A stretch of DNA of 64,000 bases from Actinocorallia herbida (GTDB taxonomy: Bacteria > Actinomycetota > Actinomycetes > Streptosporangiales > Streptosporangiaceae). Shown here piece by piece: positions 56,787-64,000 of this stretch (positions within the stretch are counted from its first letter, which is position 1; every line of letters begins with the position of its first letter). Where the stretch lies: positions 5,208,001-5,272,000 of the forward strand of contig NZ_RJKE01000001.1 of the NCBI RefSeq assembly GCF_003751225.1, in the 5' to 3' direction. The notes under the pieces are model-generated. The model made no database searches, was not told the DNA's origin, and saw only the letters and a program-made list of their open reading frames with translations. The position numbers and the translations under genes are program-made.

Positions 56787-57451
56787 GGCGCATGGTCCCA
56801 AGCGGACCCCCGGCCGGTCAACGGCCCGTCGCCGCCGCGCTCCGCCCCCGCGAGGGCGCGAACCGGCCGTCCGGGCTCGGCGACCGGACGGCGGCAGTAG
56901 TACACCAGCGCGGGCGGAAGGTTGGCCCACACCGTGCGGCCGACCACGACCTCGTCGAACCGCGACCGCAGCTCCGCGTGCAGCCGCCGGGCGGGCGGCA
57001 TCCAGCGGGCGTGCACGTAGGCGAACGTGGTGAAGACCCCGTGCGGTGGCAGGGACGCGACCACGGCGGACAGCACGGCATGTCGCCGGTCACCGGTGAA
57101 CGCCGCCCAGGGCAGGCCGCTGACCACCACGTCGGCGCGGCCGAGTCCGCGCCGCGCGAGCACCTCGGCGAGATCGGACGCGTCCGCGTGCACCACCTCG
57201 ACGCCGGGGAGCGACACCGCGAGACGCCGTGCGAACCGCACATTGACCTCGACGGCGATGTGCCGGCCCCGTCCGGCGAGGCGCCGCTGGATGGGGCCGG
57301 TGAAGGCGCCGGTACCCGGGCCGAGCTCCACCACGACGGGGGAGCCGGTCCCGGGCACCACCGCGGTCGCGGCCCGCGCCAGCGCCGGCCCGCTCGGCGC
57401 GACCGCGCCCACCGTCCTGGGGTCGTGCGCGAACTCCCGGAGGAACGGCAC
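56771..57451 (-). CDS. SAM-dependent methyltransferase (phospholipid N-methyltransferase/KsgA-like)
   Basis: 226 residues. The SAM site is VVVELGPGTGAFTGPI, followed by ADVVVSGLPWAAF. It resembles PmtA-like phospholipid N-methyltransferases and rRNA dimethylase-like enzymes; the opening FLREFAHDPRTVGAVAPSG is typical of the former. GTG start after GGGGAG. It follows the 2TM gene by 3 bases and overlaps the BASS transporter gene. Confidence 0.82.
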   Translation of the reverse strand: MPFLREFAHDPRTVGAVAPSGPALARAATAVVPGTGSPVVVELGPGTGAFTGPIQRRLAGRGRHIAVEVNVRFARRLAVSLPGVEVVHADASDLAEVLARRGLGRADVVVSGLPWAAFTGDRRHAVLSAVVASLPPHGVFTTFAYVHARWMPPARRLHAELRSRFDEVVVGRTVWANLPPALVYYCRRPVAEPGRPVRALAGAERGGDGPLTGRGSAWDHAPWIPK

Positions 57452-57454
57452 GGC

Positions 57455-57667
57455 TCAGCTCCCCGTGCGCGTCTTGGACGACGACACCGCCAAGGCGTGG
57501 CAGGCCAGCCCGACGCCCCAGCCGAGGGCCGGCCACAGGGGCCAGAAGAAGTGCTCGGGCGTGACGGTCCACCACACGATGATCTGGGCGGGAATGGCGA
57601 TGGCGTAGGCGATGGCGTGGGCGCGCAGGCCCCATTTCACGGCGTTCTCGCTCTTCGTGGATCTCAT
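57455..57667 (-). CDS. 2TM-domain small membrane protein
   Basis: 70 residues with two hydrophobic helices. The pattern GLRAHAIAYAIAIPAQIIVWW, HFFWPLWPALGWGVGLACHALAV matches the 2TM domain family, often attached to kinases or regulators but here alone. The start is taken as ATG 57667; a GTG at 57691 would add eight residues. First gene of the 2TM-methyltransferase-BASS operon. Confidence 0.7.
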   Translation of the reverse strand: MRSTKSENAVKWGLRAHAIAYAIAIPAQIIVWWTVTPEHFFWPLWPALGWGVGLACHALAVSSSKTRTGS

Positions 57668-57691
57668 GCCGCGAACGCTAGGACGCGGCAC

Positions 57692-57728
57692 TTGACGTCC
57701 ACTGGATCGGCCGTTCAGTGGGCGTCAA
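57692..57728. promoter_or_regulatory. Inverted repeat operator between divergent genes
   Basis: TTGACGTCCACTG and CAGTGGGCGTCAA are complementary at 12 of 13 positions around an 11-base spacer. It lies between the 2TM operon and the exported hydrolase, and is a candidate operator for a dimeric repressor or activator not encoded next to it. Confidence 0.55.
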
Positions 57729-57784
57729 TCGGGCCTCCGCACCATGGCACCCGAGATCGAACACCACGGTGAAAGGTGCACATC

Positions 57785-58573
57785 ATGACGACTCGCCGAG
57801 CGGTACTCGCCGGATCCACCGCGATCGCCACCGGGGCGCTCCTGGGGACGGACACGGCGGCGGCAGGCCCACGGCCGGAGGCCAGGCCCACGGTGGTACT
57901 CGTGCACGGGGCGTTCGCCGACGCGTCCGGCTGGAACGAGGTCGCCTCCCGCCTCGTCCGCGACGCCTATCCGGTCCTCGCCCCGGCGAACCCGCTACGC
58001 GGCGTCGCCTCCGACTCCGCCTACCTGGCGGACGTCCTGCGGACCCTCCCGGGCCCGATCGTCATAGCGGCGCATTCCTACGGCGGCATCGTCGCCACGA
58101 ACGCCGCGGCCGGCAACCCGAACGTGAAGGCGCTCGTCTACGTCGCCGCGTTCGCCCCCGATCAGGGCGAGACGCTGCTCGGCCTGCAGACGAAGTTCCC
58201 CGGGAGCCGCCTCGACGAGGCGGCGCTGGACTTCCGCCCCTATGGCGACGGGAGCGTCGACGGGTACATCAAGCGGGACTCCTTCCCCGACGTGTTCGCC
58301 GGAGACGTCCCGAGGGCCACCGCCGCCTTGATGTGGGCCACCCAGCGGCCGGCCGACGTGCGCACCCTCGGCGAACCCTCCGGCCCGCCCGCCTGGTCGA
58401 CCATCCCGTCCTTCTACCTGGTCGCGCGCCGGGACCAGGTGCTGCCCGCCGAGGCGCAGCGGTTCATGGCCGAGCGGGCCGGGTCGCACGTCCGGGAGGT
58501 CAATGCCTCGCACGTCGCGATGGTCTCGCAGCCCGCCGTCACGGCCGACCTGATCCGGCGCGCCGCCCGCTGA
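57785..58573 (+). CDS. Exported alpha/beta hydrolase
   Basis: 262-residue alpha/beta-fold hydrolase with a Tat-type signal (TTRRAVLAGSTAIATGALLG). The oxyanion loop LVHGAFADASGW, nucleophile AHSYGG, acid ARRDQVLPAEAQ and catalytic His (NASHVAMVSQP) are visible. The family includes esterases and salicylate-esterase-like proteins; substrate unknown. Start ATG 57785 after GAAAGGTG; a GTG at 57776 is possible. Confidence 0.88.
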   Translation: MTTRRAVLAGSTAIATGALLGTDTAAAGPRPEARPTVVLVHGAFADASGWNEVASRLVRDAYPVLAPANPLRGVASDSAYLADVLRTLPGPIVIAAHSYGGIVATNAAAGNPNVKALVYVAAFAPDQGETLLGLQTKFPGSRLDEAALDFRPYGDGSVDGYIKRDSFPDVFAGDVPRATAALMWATQRPADVRTLGEPSGPPAWSTIPSFYLVARRDQVLPAEAQRFMAERAGSHVREVNASHVAMVSQPAVTADLIRRAAR

Positions 58574-58581
58574 CCCCGCGT

Positions 58582-58632
58582 CGCGGACGAGGGAGGCGTC
58601 GCCGTCCTCGGTGACGCCTCCCCTCGTCCGCG
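58582..58632 (+). terminator. Long hairpin after hydrolase gene
   Basis: Arms of about 19 bases (CGCGGACGAGGGAGGCGTC and its complement with one bulge) around a 12-base loop, 8 bases after the hydrolase stop and just before the MFS gene. It probably separates the two transcripts or reduces read-through. Confidence 0.7.
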
Positions 58633-58653
58633 CTGACCATCGAGGAAGAGAAG

Positions 58654-59865
58654 ATGCACCAGCAAGCCTTCGACGACCGGCGCGAGCGCGGCCGGCACAC
58701 CCGCGACCCGAGACCGGTCCTGTTCGCGCTCGCCCTCGGCACCTTCGCGATCGGCACGGGCGAGTTCGGCAGCAACGGCGTCATCCAGCTGTTCGCCGCC
58801 GACCTCGCCGTGTCGATCCCGGTCGCCACCCACGCGATCACCGCCTACGCCCTGGGCGTCGTCATCGGATCCCCGGCGATCACGCTGCTCGCCGCGCGCG
58901 CCGACCGGCGCGCCCTGCTACTCGGCCTCATCGTGCTCTTCCTCGTCGGCAACGGCCTTTCCGCGCTCGCGCCGAACATCGCCGGCCTCGTCGTCTTCCG
59001 GTTCGTCGCGGGCAGCGTGCAGGGCGCGTTCTTCGGCGCGGGGGCCGTCGTCGCCTCCTACGTGTACGGACCCGGCCGAGGCGGAAGGGCGTTCGCCACC
59101 GTGATGGCCGGCCTCACCGTCGCCACCGTCGTCGGCTCTCCGCTCGCCGCCTTCGTCGGCCAGCACGCCGGATGGCGCGCCATGTACTGGACGGTGACCG
59201 GTCTCGGCCTGCTCGCCGGTGCCGCCCTCCTGGCCTGGCTCCCCCGCACCGACGACCTGCGCGGCGGCTCCGTCGCGGCCGAGCTGAGCGCGCTGCGCCG
59301 GGGCGGCGTCTGGCTCATGGTCGGGGTCGCGGCGCTCGGCATCTCCAGCATCTTCGCCGTCTACACCTTCATCGGCCCGTTCGTCACCGACGCGGCACGG
59401 CGCGACGCCGCGCTGGTGCCCGTCGCCCTCGCCGTCTTCGGCGCCGGCATGGCGGCCGGCAACCACTTCGGCGGCCGCCTCGCCGACCGCTACGCGCACC
59501 TCGGCCTGACCGGAGGCTACGGCGGCGTCCTGGTGTTCCTCGTGCTGATCGGCACGGCCGGAGCCGACCTGCGCGTCCTGCTGCCCTGCCTCTTCGGCGT
59601 CGGCGCCACCATGATGCTCGCGATCCCCACGATCCAGGTCCGCCTGACCGCCCTCGCCCCGAACGCCCCCACCCTGGTGGGCGCCCTCAACCTGGCCGCA
59701 CTCAACCTGGCCAACTCCCTCGGCGCCGTCGGCGGCGCCATCACCCTCGCCGCCGGCTGGGGCCCCCTCTCCACCGTCTGGGCCGGCTTCGCCCTGACCT
59801 CCGCAGGCCTCCTCCTCTACACCCTGACCCTCACCCACCGGAAACCGACGAGCCCGCTCCGGTGA
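58654..59865 (+). CDS. MFS exporter, DHA1 family (AraJ/drug efflux type)
   Basis: 403-residue transporter with twelve hydrophobic helices. Family blocks are GTFAIGTGEFGSNGV, the motif-A-like LLAARADRRALL and FRFVAGSVQGAFFGAGAVVA. It probably exports a drug or sugar-like compound. RBS GAGGAAGAGAAG precedes the ATG closely. It lies downstream of the exported hydrolase, possibly sharing its regulation. Confidence 0.93.
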   Translation: MHQQAFDDRRERGRHTRDPRPVLFALALGTFAIGTGEFGSNGVIQLFAADLAVSIPVATHAITAYALGVVIGSPAITLLAARADRRALLLGLIVLFLVGNGLSALAPNIAGLVVFRFVAGSVQGAFFGAGAVVASYVYGPGRGGRAFATVMAGLTVATVVGSPLAAFVGQHAGWRAMYWTVTGLGLLAGAALLAWLPRTDDLRGGSVAAELSALRRGGVWLMVGVAALGISSIFAVYTFIGPFVTDAARRDAALVPVALAVFGAGMAAGNHFGGRLADRYAHLGLTGGYGGVLVFLVLIGTAGADLRVLLPCLFGVGATMMLAIPTIQVRLTALAPNAPTLVGALNLAALNLANSLGAVGGAITLAAGWGPLSTVWAGFALTSAGLLLYTLTLTHRKPTSPLR

Positions 59866-59873
59866 CCCCCGCA

Positions 59874-59916
59874 CCGCCGCGGTCCTGGACGACGGGAGCG
59901 CCCAGGACCGCGGCGG
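59874..59916 (+). terminator. Hairpin terminator after MFS gene
   Basis: Perfect 15-bp inverted repeat (CCGCCGCGGTCCTGG and complement) with a 13-base loop, 8 bases after the MFS stop, in the gap before the convergent protease gene. Confidence 0.75.
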
Positions 59917-60046
59917 ACCTGCGAGAGCTTCCCTTGACCGGAGATCGGGCGAAGAGCCGCGCATGGTCCGGCCGACCGAGAAGGCCGACGGCCGGGAAGG
60001 GCCGTCGGGGCACGGCGTCGGGATGTCGGCGGCTTCGGGTCGGTGG

Positions 60047-61360
60047 TCAGTGGACGCGGACCGTCCAGCCGTTGAGGGCACTGGGGACCAGGGAGACGAG
60101 GGAGACGAGGTCACGGCGTCCTTCGCCCTCCCACATGCCGCCCTTGGTGATGCCCGCGGCCGCGCCGCCGGAGAACCAGGGGCCTCCGCTGTCCCCGCCG
60201 TCGGTGATCTCGGTCTCCATCATCATGAGCCTCGAGGCCGTGCCGGCGGCGGTGGTGACGGTGATGCCGTGCTTGCGGATCGCCGTGCAGCCGCGGCCCG
60301 TCACCGTGCCGAACTTGCAGAGGGCACGGCCCGCGTAGAGTTCGGAGAGCGGCATGACGCTCGTCACGTAGCGCTTGGTGCTCCAGTCCTCGTAGAAGGT
60401 GTCGGTGGCGCTCATGGTGCCCGGACCGAACCGGGAGAAGTCCCCGTAGGCGCCGACGTGGCGGAGCTTGGAGTACACGTTCGTCGTCGATGAGCCGTCG
60501 CCGCCGTGCAGCTGGTAGATCATGTACCAGCTGCCGACCTGCCCCACCGGGACGCAGTGCCCGGCGGTCATGGGGCTGTAGACGCCGTCCTTCTCGATGT
60601 TGAAGCCCGCCGTGCACTGGCTGCCGAAGCCCCGGTCGAGGTACCCGCCGCCCCGCAGCCAGCCGTCGTGGTCCTCGACGTCCGGGGCCGTGTCGACCTC
60701 CACCTCGCCCGTGTACGGGTCCGCCGAAACCGCGTAGGAGCCGCCCTTCTCCGCGAGGTCGGCGGCCTTCTCGTCGACCGCGGCCTGTACGTCCTCCCCG
60801 CTGTAGCCCTTGTTCGCCTCGAAGTCGATCGGCGCCGGCACCTTCTTGGCCTGTGCGACCACGTCCGCGGGCACCTCGCCTTCGAACGCGACCCAGCCGC
60901 GGCGGACGCCGTCGACCTCGCGGATCGCGTACCCGGCGTTGGTTCGGGGGTATCGCTCGGCGATGTAGCGGGCCAGGACGGTGAACTGGTCCTCCCACCC
61001 GTACTCGTCGACGATCTTCTCCAGGGGCAGGCCCTTCTCCTTCGCCATCAGCTCGAAATCCGCGAACCGCATCGCGTCGATTCCGTCGACCTCGGCGTCC
61101 GGGTAGTCGGAGTCGGAGACCTTGGGGAGCCTGCCGAACTCCGACCTCAGTTGCGCGCCGAGGGAGACCCCGTTCGCCTTGGCACGCTGCTTGACCTTCT
61201 CCAGTTCGGGGCGCTGCGCCCGCGGCTGGCTCGCCGCTTCGAGCGAGAAGTGGACCGGCTCGTCCGCCGGCGCGCCCGCGGCGGGGGCGTGAAGGGCGAG
61301 CACGGTGAGGGCGGTGAGACCGAAGAGGAAGTGAAGGCGGAGGAGGCGCATGGGCCACAT
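60047..61360 (-). CDS. Secreted S1 (streptogrisin-like) serine protease precursor
   Basis: 437 residues. It has a Sec signal peptide (MRLLRLHFLFGLTALTVLALHAPAAGA), a propeptide of about 200 residues and a chymotrypsin-fold domain. The triad is seen in MTAGHC (His near 265), GAYGDFSRF (Asp near 304) and GDSGGPW (Ser near 389), with paired cysteines around them. Secreted protease, self-activated by loss of the propeptide as in alpha-lytic protease and streptogrisins. An ATG three codons in is an alternative start. Confidence 0.9.
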   Translation of the reverse strand: MWPMRLLRLHFLFGLTALTVLALHAPAAGAPADEPVHFSLEAASQPRAQRPELEKVKQRAKANGVSLGAQLRSEFGRLPKVSDSDYPDAEVDGIDAMRFADFELMAKEKGLPLEKIVDEYGWEDQFTVLARYIAERYPRTNAGYAIREVDGVRRGWVAFEGEVPADVVAQAKKVPAPIDFEANKGYSGEDVQAAVDEKAADLAEKGGSYAVSADPYTGEVEVDTAPDVEDHDGWLRGGGYLDRGFGSQCTAGFNIEKDGVYSPMTAGHCVPVGQVGSWYMIYQLHGGDGSSTTNVYSKLRHVGAYGDFSRFGPGTMSATDTFYEDWSTKRYVTSVMPLSELYAGRALCKFGTVTGRGCTAIRKHGITVTTAAGTASRLMMMETEITDGGDSGGPWFSGGAAAGITKGGMWEGEGRRDLVSLVSLVPSALNGWTVRVH

Positions 61361-61444
61361 GCTTGATCATTTCATCGGGAGATGACCACCCCATGTCCGT
61401 CTCCGGCCATCCGGCCGCTCCGCCCCACCCCTAGACTCCGCCAG

Positions 61445-62005
61445 GTGCCGCTCACTCGCCTGACCGCCGCCCTCGCTTCGCTCGCGCTCGGGCTCCTCGC
61501 GGCGTGCGGCGCGCGGACCGGGCCTGCCCGGGACGCATCGCGCTCCCCGGGTGCGCGAACGCAGGCGCCCGCCGTGGAGCTCACCTCCCCCACGGTCGAC
61601 AAGACCGACCTTGTTCTTGAAGCGGGCCAGACCAGACGTTTCTGGAACACCTGGTCCATCTCCTATGAGGGCCTGCGTCCCCACCGAACCGACGGCACCG
61701 GCACCTTGCCCGGCGGGAGTGCCCAGCCCCACGCCTGGATCGCCGACCTCACCATCGGCACCCTCATCGACGACACGGTGCGCGTCACCCCGACGCTCAC
61801 CGTCCGCTCAGGCGAAGACGCACCCGGGAGTTTCGGCGGATTCCTCGACCAGGCCGCGGCCGCCGACATCGCCCCGACCGAGCCCGTCGCCTTCCACGCC
61901 CTCATCGGCACCCGGTCCGCCGACGGCATCGTCCTCACCCTCGACCTCGGCCTCCCCGGCCAGCCCCGCATCACCCTCACCACCCCCGAGAACCCCAAGC
62001 CCTGA
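61445..62005 (+). CDS. Hypothetical lipoprotein
   Basis: 186 residues. The N-terminus LTRLTAALASLALGLLAACG has a lipobox with cysteine, so it should be lipid-anchored outside the membrane. The remainder is a beta-rich domain resembling DUF4352-type exported proteins (TRRFWNTWSISYEGL, VRVTPTLTVRSGED). Start GTG 61445 is preferred because it begins the signal peptide. Function unknown. Confidence 0.75.
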   Translation: MPLTRLTAALASLALGLLAACGARTGPARDASRSPGARTQAPAVELTSPTVDKTDLVLEAGQTRRFWNTWSISYEGLRPHRTDGTGTLPGGSAQPHAWIADLTIGTLIDDTVRVTPTLTVRSGEDAPGSFGGFLDQAAAADIAPTEPVAFHALIGTRSADGIVLTLDLGLPGQPRITLTTPENPKP

Positions 62006-62135
62006 GCCTCCCCCGGTGAAACCCGGCAGGGGTCGCGGCAGATGCCGTCGGGGGCGATCCGGGCCTTGAATCCGAGGCGTCCGGAAGGGAGTTCTTTCTG
62101 GCTCACTCGTCCCTCCGGGCGGGTGAGCCGACGCG

Positions 62136-62789
62136 CTACGCGGCGGAGTGGGCGCGGATCGCGGCGTCGAGGTCGGGCAGGGGGCGGGTGCTGATGTCGT
62201 GGGCTTCGGCGGAGCTGACGCCGAACATGCGCAGCAGGTCCTCGGTCACCTGGTCGGTGGCTTCGGCGTCGTCCCGCTCGGGGTGGTGGTGCAGCAGCCG
62301 GGCGAGACCGAGGGCGGCGCCCGCGACGGTCACCATCGCCAGCTCGGGGTCGCGCACGGTGAAGCGGCCCTCGCGGGCGGCGTCCTCGATGTCGCGGCGG
62401 GCGCGGGGAGCGAGTCCGTGGTCCGAGGTGGTCAGTTCGAACCCGAAGTGGAGCACCACTTTGCTGAGCTCGGGCCGCCGGCGGTGCAGGCGGCCGGTCA
62501 GCCGGAAGCTCTGCGCGAAGACCTGCGCCGGGTCGGCCAGGTCCGCGGTCAGCTCGTCGAGCAGCGCGCCGTGGGCTTCCAGCGCGGCTTCGAGCGCGGC
62601 CCGGAAGAGCTCCTCCTTCGTCGCGAAGTGGTTGTAGAACGAGCCCATGCCCACGTCCGCGGCCTGGGTGATCTCCAGGACCGGTGCGTTGGTCCGGCCC
62701 GTCGCGATGAGCGCCTGCGCGGCCCGGACGAGGGCCGCACGGGTGTGGGCCTTGCGGCGCTCCAGCCGGCTCGGGGGCTGCTCGGGCAT
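62136..62789 (-). CDS. TetR-family repressor
   Basis: 217 residues. The helix-turn-helix is ALVRAAQALIATGRTNAPVLEITQAADVGMGSFYNHFATKEELFRAAL, with the FYNHF signature, and a ligand-binding helical C-terminus follows. It is divergent from the exported hydrolase at 62950, and the gap holds a perfect TGACGATATCGTCA palindrome. It probably represses both its own gene and the hydrolase gene. Confidence 0.93.
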   Translation of the reverse strand: MPEQPPSRLERRKAHTRAALVRAAQALIATGRTNAPVLEITQAADVGMGSFYNHFATKEELFRAALEAALEAHGALLDELTADLADPAQVFAQSFRLTGRLHRRRPELSKVVLHFGFELTTSDHGLAPRARRDIEDAAREGRFTVRDPELAMVTVAGAALGLARLLHHHPERDDAEATDQVTEDLLRMFGVSSAEAHDISTRPLPDLDAAIRAHSAA

Positions 62790-62873
62790 ACGTCTCCTTC
62801 TGTCGTTCCGTCATCCAGCCTAGGCCAGCTGAGGAAATCGTCAGAACCTATTGACTGAGGTGATCGTCGTGAC

Positions 62874-62887
62874 TGACGATATCGTCA
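62874..62887. promoter_or_regulatory. TetR operator palindrome TGACGATATCGTCA
   Basis: Perfect 14-bp palindrome, 18 bases downstream of a TTGACT (62851..62856) reading toward the hydrolase gene, so it would overlap the -10. Further TCGTCA half-sites lie at 62838 and 62864. Confidence 0.65.
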
Positions 62888-62949
62888 CAAATCGGCCGAC
62901 CCCCCGGCTGCCCGCGACGCCGCCCCGGTTCGCACAGAGGAGAAGCAAC

Positions 62950-64000
62950 ATGAGCGCATCTGACAAGATCTCGCGCCGCCACGCACTGGCGGCAGGCGCC
63001 GGAGCGCTGGGCGCCGGCGTCCTGGCGAGCGTGCTGGGAAGCGGCCCCGCCCGGGCGTCCGCCCTCACCGAGGACGGTTACTGGCATGCCCGGGTGGACG
63101 CGGCCGGCTACTGCGCGAAGACGGCGCAGGTCGGCGGCGTGAACTTCAGCTACCGCGAAGGACCGGCGAACGGCCCCGCCCTGCTGCTCCTGCACGCCCA
63201 GCAGGTGGACTGGTTCTCCTACAGCCGCGTCCTGCCCGACCTCGCGGCCTCCTTCCACGTCTTCGACGTCGACTACCAAGGCCACGGCACGACCACCACG
63301 ACGGTCGGCTACCCGATGAACGCGAACCGGATCGGCACCGACCTCGCCGCGTTCATCGAGTCCGTGATCGGCGGGCCCGCATACGTCACCGGCAACTCCT
63401 CAGGCGGCCTCCTGACGACCTGGCTCGCGGCCAACCGGCCCGACCTCGTCACCGCCGCGATCCTGGAGGACCCGCCGCTGTTCGCCTCGGAGTACCCGCG
63501 GATCATGAAGACCATCGCCTACCGCGACTTCGCCTCCAGCGCCAAGGGCGTCGCGCAGAACGTCCAGGACTTCCTGCTGTTCTGGATCTCCGACAACAAG
63601 GAATTCATCACCCAGAACATCGCCCCGGGAGCCGTCTTCGTCCTCACCGAGACGATCAAGGCCAAGCGCCTGCTCAACCCCGGAGAACCCGTCGAACTCG
63701 CCATCATCCCCGACGACACCGTCCGCCTCTTCCTCCGCGGCATGGACCACCAGTACGACCCCCGCTTCGGCGCGGCCTTCTACGACGGCAGCTGGAACGC
63801 CGGCTTCGACCACGCCACCGCACTGGCCGACATCACCGTGCCCACCATGCTGATGCACGCCAACTACTCCTGGGTCGAAGGCGACATCCTCTACGGCGCC
63901 ATGGACCAGAACGACGCCGACAAGGCCATGTCGTACCTGCCCCACGGCATCTACAAGCGCGTCGACGCCGGCCACGTCACCCACCTCGACAAGCCCCAGG
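62950..64000 (+). CDS. Exported alpha/beta hydrolase, cut by window end
   Basis: At least 350 residues, running off the right edge. Tat-type signal (ISRRHALAAGAGALGAGVLASVLGSGPARA). Alpha/beta fold: LLLLHAQQVDWFSY, FDVDYQGHG, nucleophile motif GNSSGG, acid region TMLMHANYSW and probable catalytic His in DAGHVTHLDKP. It resembles haloalkane-dehalogenase or epoxide-hydrolase-like proteins. Controlled, by position, by the divergent TetR gene. Start ATG 62950 after AGAGGAGAAG. Confidence 0.88.
   Translation, partial: MSASDKISRRHALAAGAGALGAGVLASVLGSGPARASALTEDGYWHARVDAAGYCAKTAQVGGVNFSYREGPANGPALLLLHAQQVDWFSYSRVLPDLAASFHVFDVDYQGHGTTTTTVGYPMNANRIGTDLAAFIESVIGGPAYVTGNSSGGLLTTWLAANRPDLVTAAILEDPPLFASEYPRIMKTIAYRDFASSAKGVAQNVQDFLLFWISDNKEFITQNIAPGAVFVLTETIKAKRLLNPGEPVELAIIPDDTVRLFLRGMDHQYDPRFGAAFYDGSWNAGFDHATALADITVPTMLMHANYSWVEGDILYGAMDQNDADKAMSYLPHGIYKRVDAGHVTHLDKPQ

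Overview
The window is very GC-rich DNA with actinomycete codon use, tightly packed ATGA/GTGA-overlapping operons, Tat-type exported hydrolases, a SARP-type regulator and an IdeR/DmdR-type iron box. It most likely comes from a filamentous actinomycete. An Actinomadura-like genus is a guess from the salicylate-siderophore gene set, not something the sequence proves.

Region 1 (1..27130, minus strand) is a siderophore nonribosomal peptide synthetase operon. Reading right to left, it has an iron-box promoter, an MbtH-like protein, a single polypeptide fusing salicylate synthase to ArCP-Cy-A-PCP, a salicyl-AMP ligase, a C-A-PCP-E NRPS, and a giant NRPS of at least 5195 residues. The giant NRPS carries four more modules (C-A-PCP-E, C-A-PCP, C-A-PCP, C-A-PCP-E) and runs off the left edge. 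Pocket residues read by eye suggest salicyl-(Ser/Thr/Cys azoline)-D-(Asn/Asp-like)-D-Thr-X-X-D-(formyl)hydroxyornithine, where the two X modules are near-identical duplicates with an unassigned pocket. This would be a mixed phenolate-azoline/hydroxamate siderophore. The ornithine N-hydroxylase, release domain and transporters must lie outside the window.

Region 2 (27.2-33.8 kb) is mixed housekeeping DNA: small hypothetical genes, a membrane protein-DsbA-VKOR disulfide set, a cold-shock protein with a hairpin/T8 element in its upstream region, a DEAD-box helicase, and two gene-poor stretches.

Region 3 (33.8-49.1 kb, plus strand) is a 14-gene catabolic cluster: NMT1/SsuA-like lipoprotein, amidohydrolase-2 protein, ABC ATPase, two permeases, TrzA/AtzA-like amidohydrolase, SMP-30 lactonase, gamma-glutamyltransferase-like Ntn hydrolase, a GGCT/AtzF-like plus VOC fusion, E1 alpha and beta of a 2-oxoacid dehydrogenase, an SDR, an M20 hydrolase and a PucR regulator. 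It looks like uptake and stepwise hydrolysis of an amide- or ureide-containing compound. I cannot name the substrate. It is the best candidate here for an undescribed pathway.

Region 4 (49.2-64 kb) is regulators and peripheral genes: TetR proteins, a DUF2975/XRE pair, a CdaR-type regulator, a SARP-AAA-TPR giant regulator, a 2TM-methyltransferase-BASS transporter operon, two exported alpha/beta hydrolases, an MFS exporter, a secreted S1 protease and a lipoprotein. I saw no tRNA, rRNA, CRISPR array or insertion sequence.
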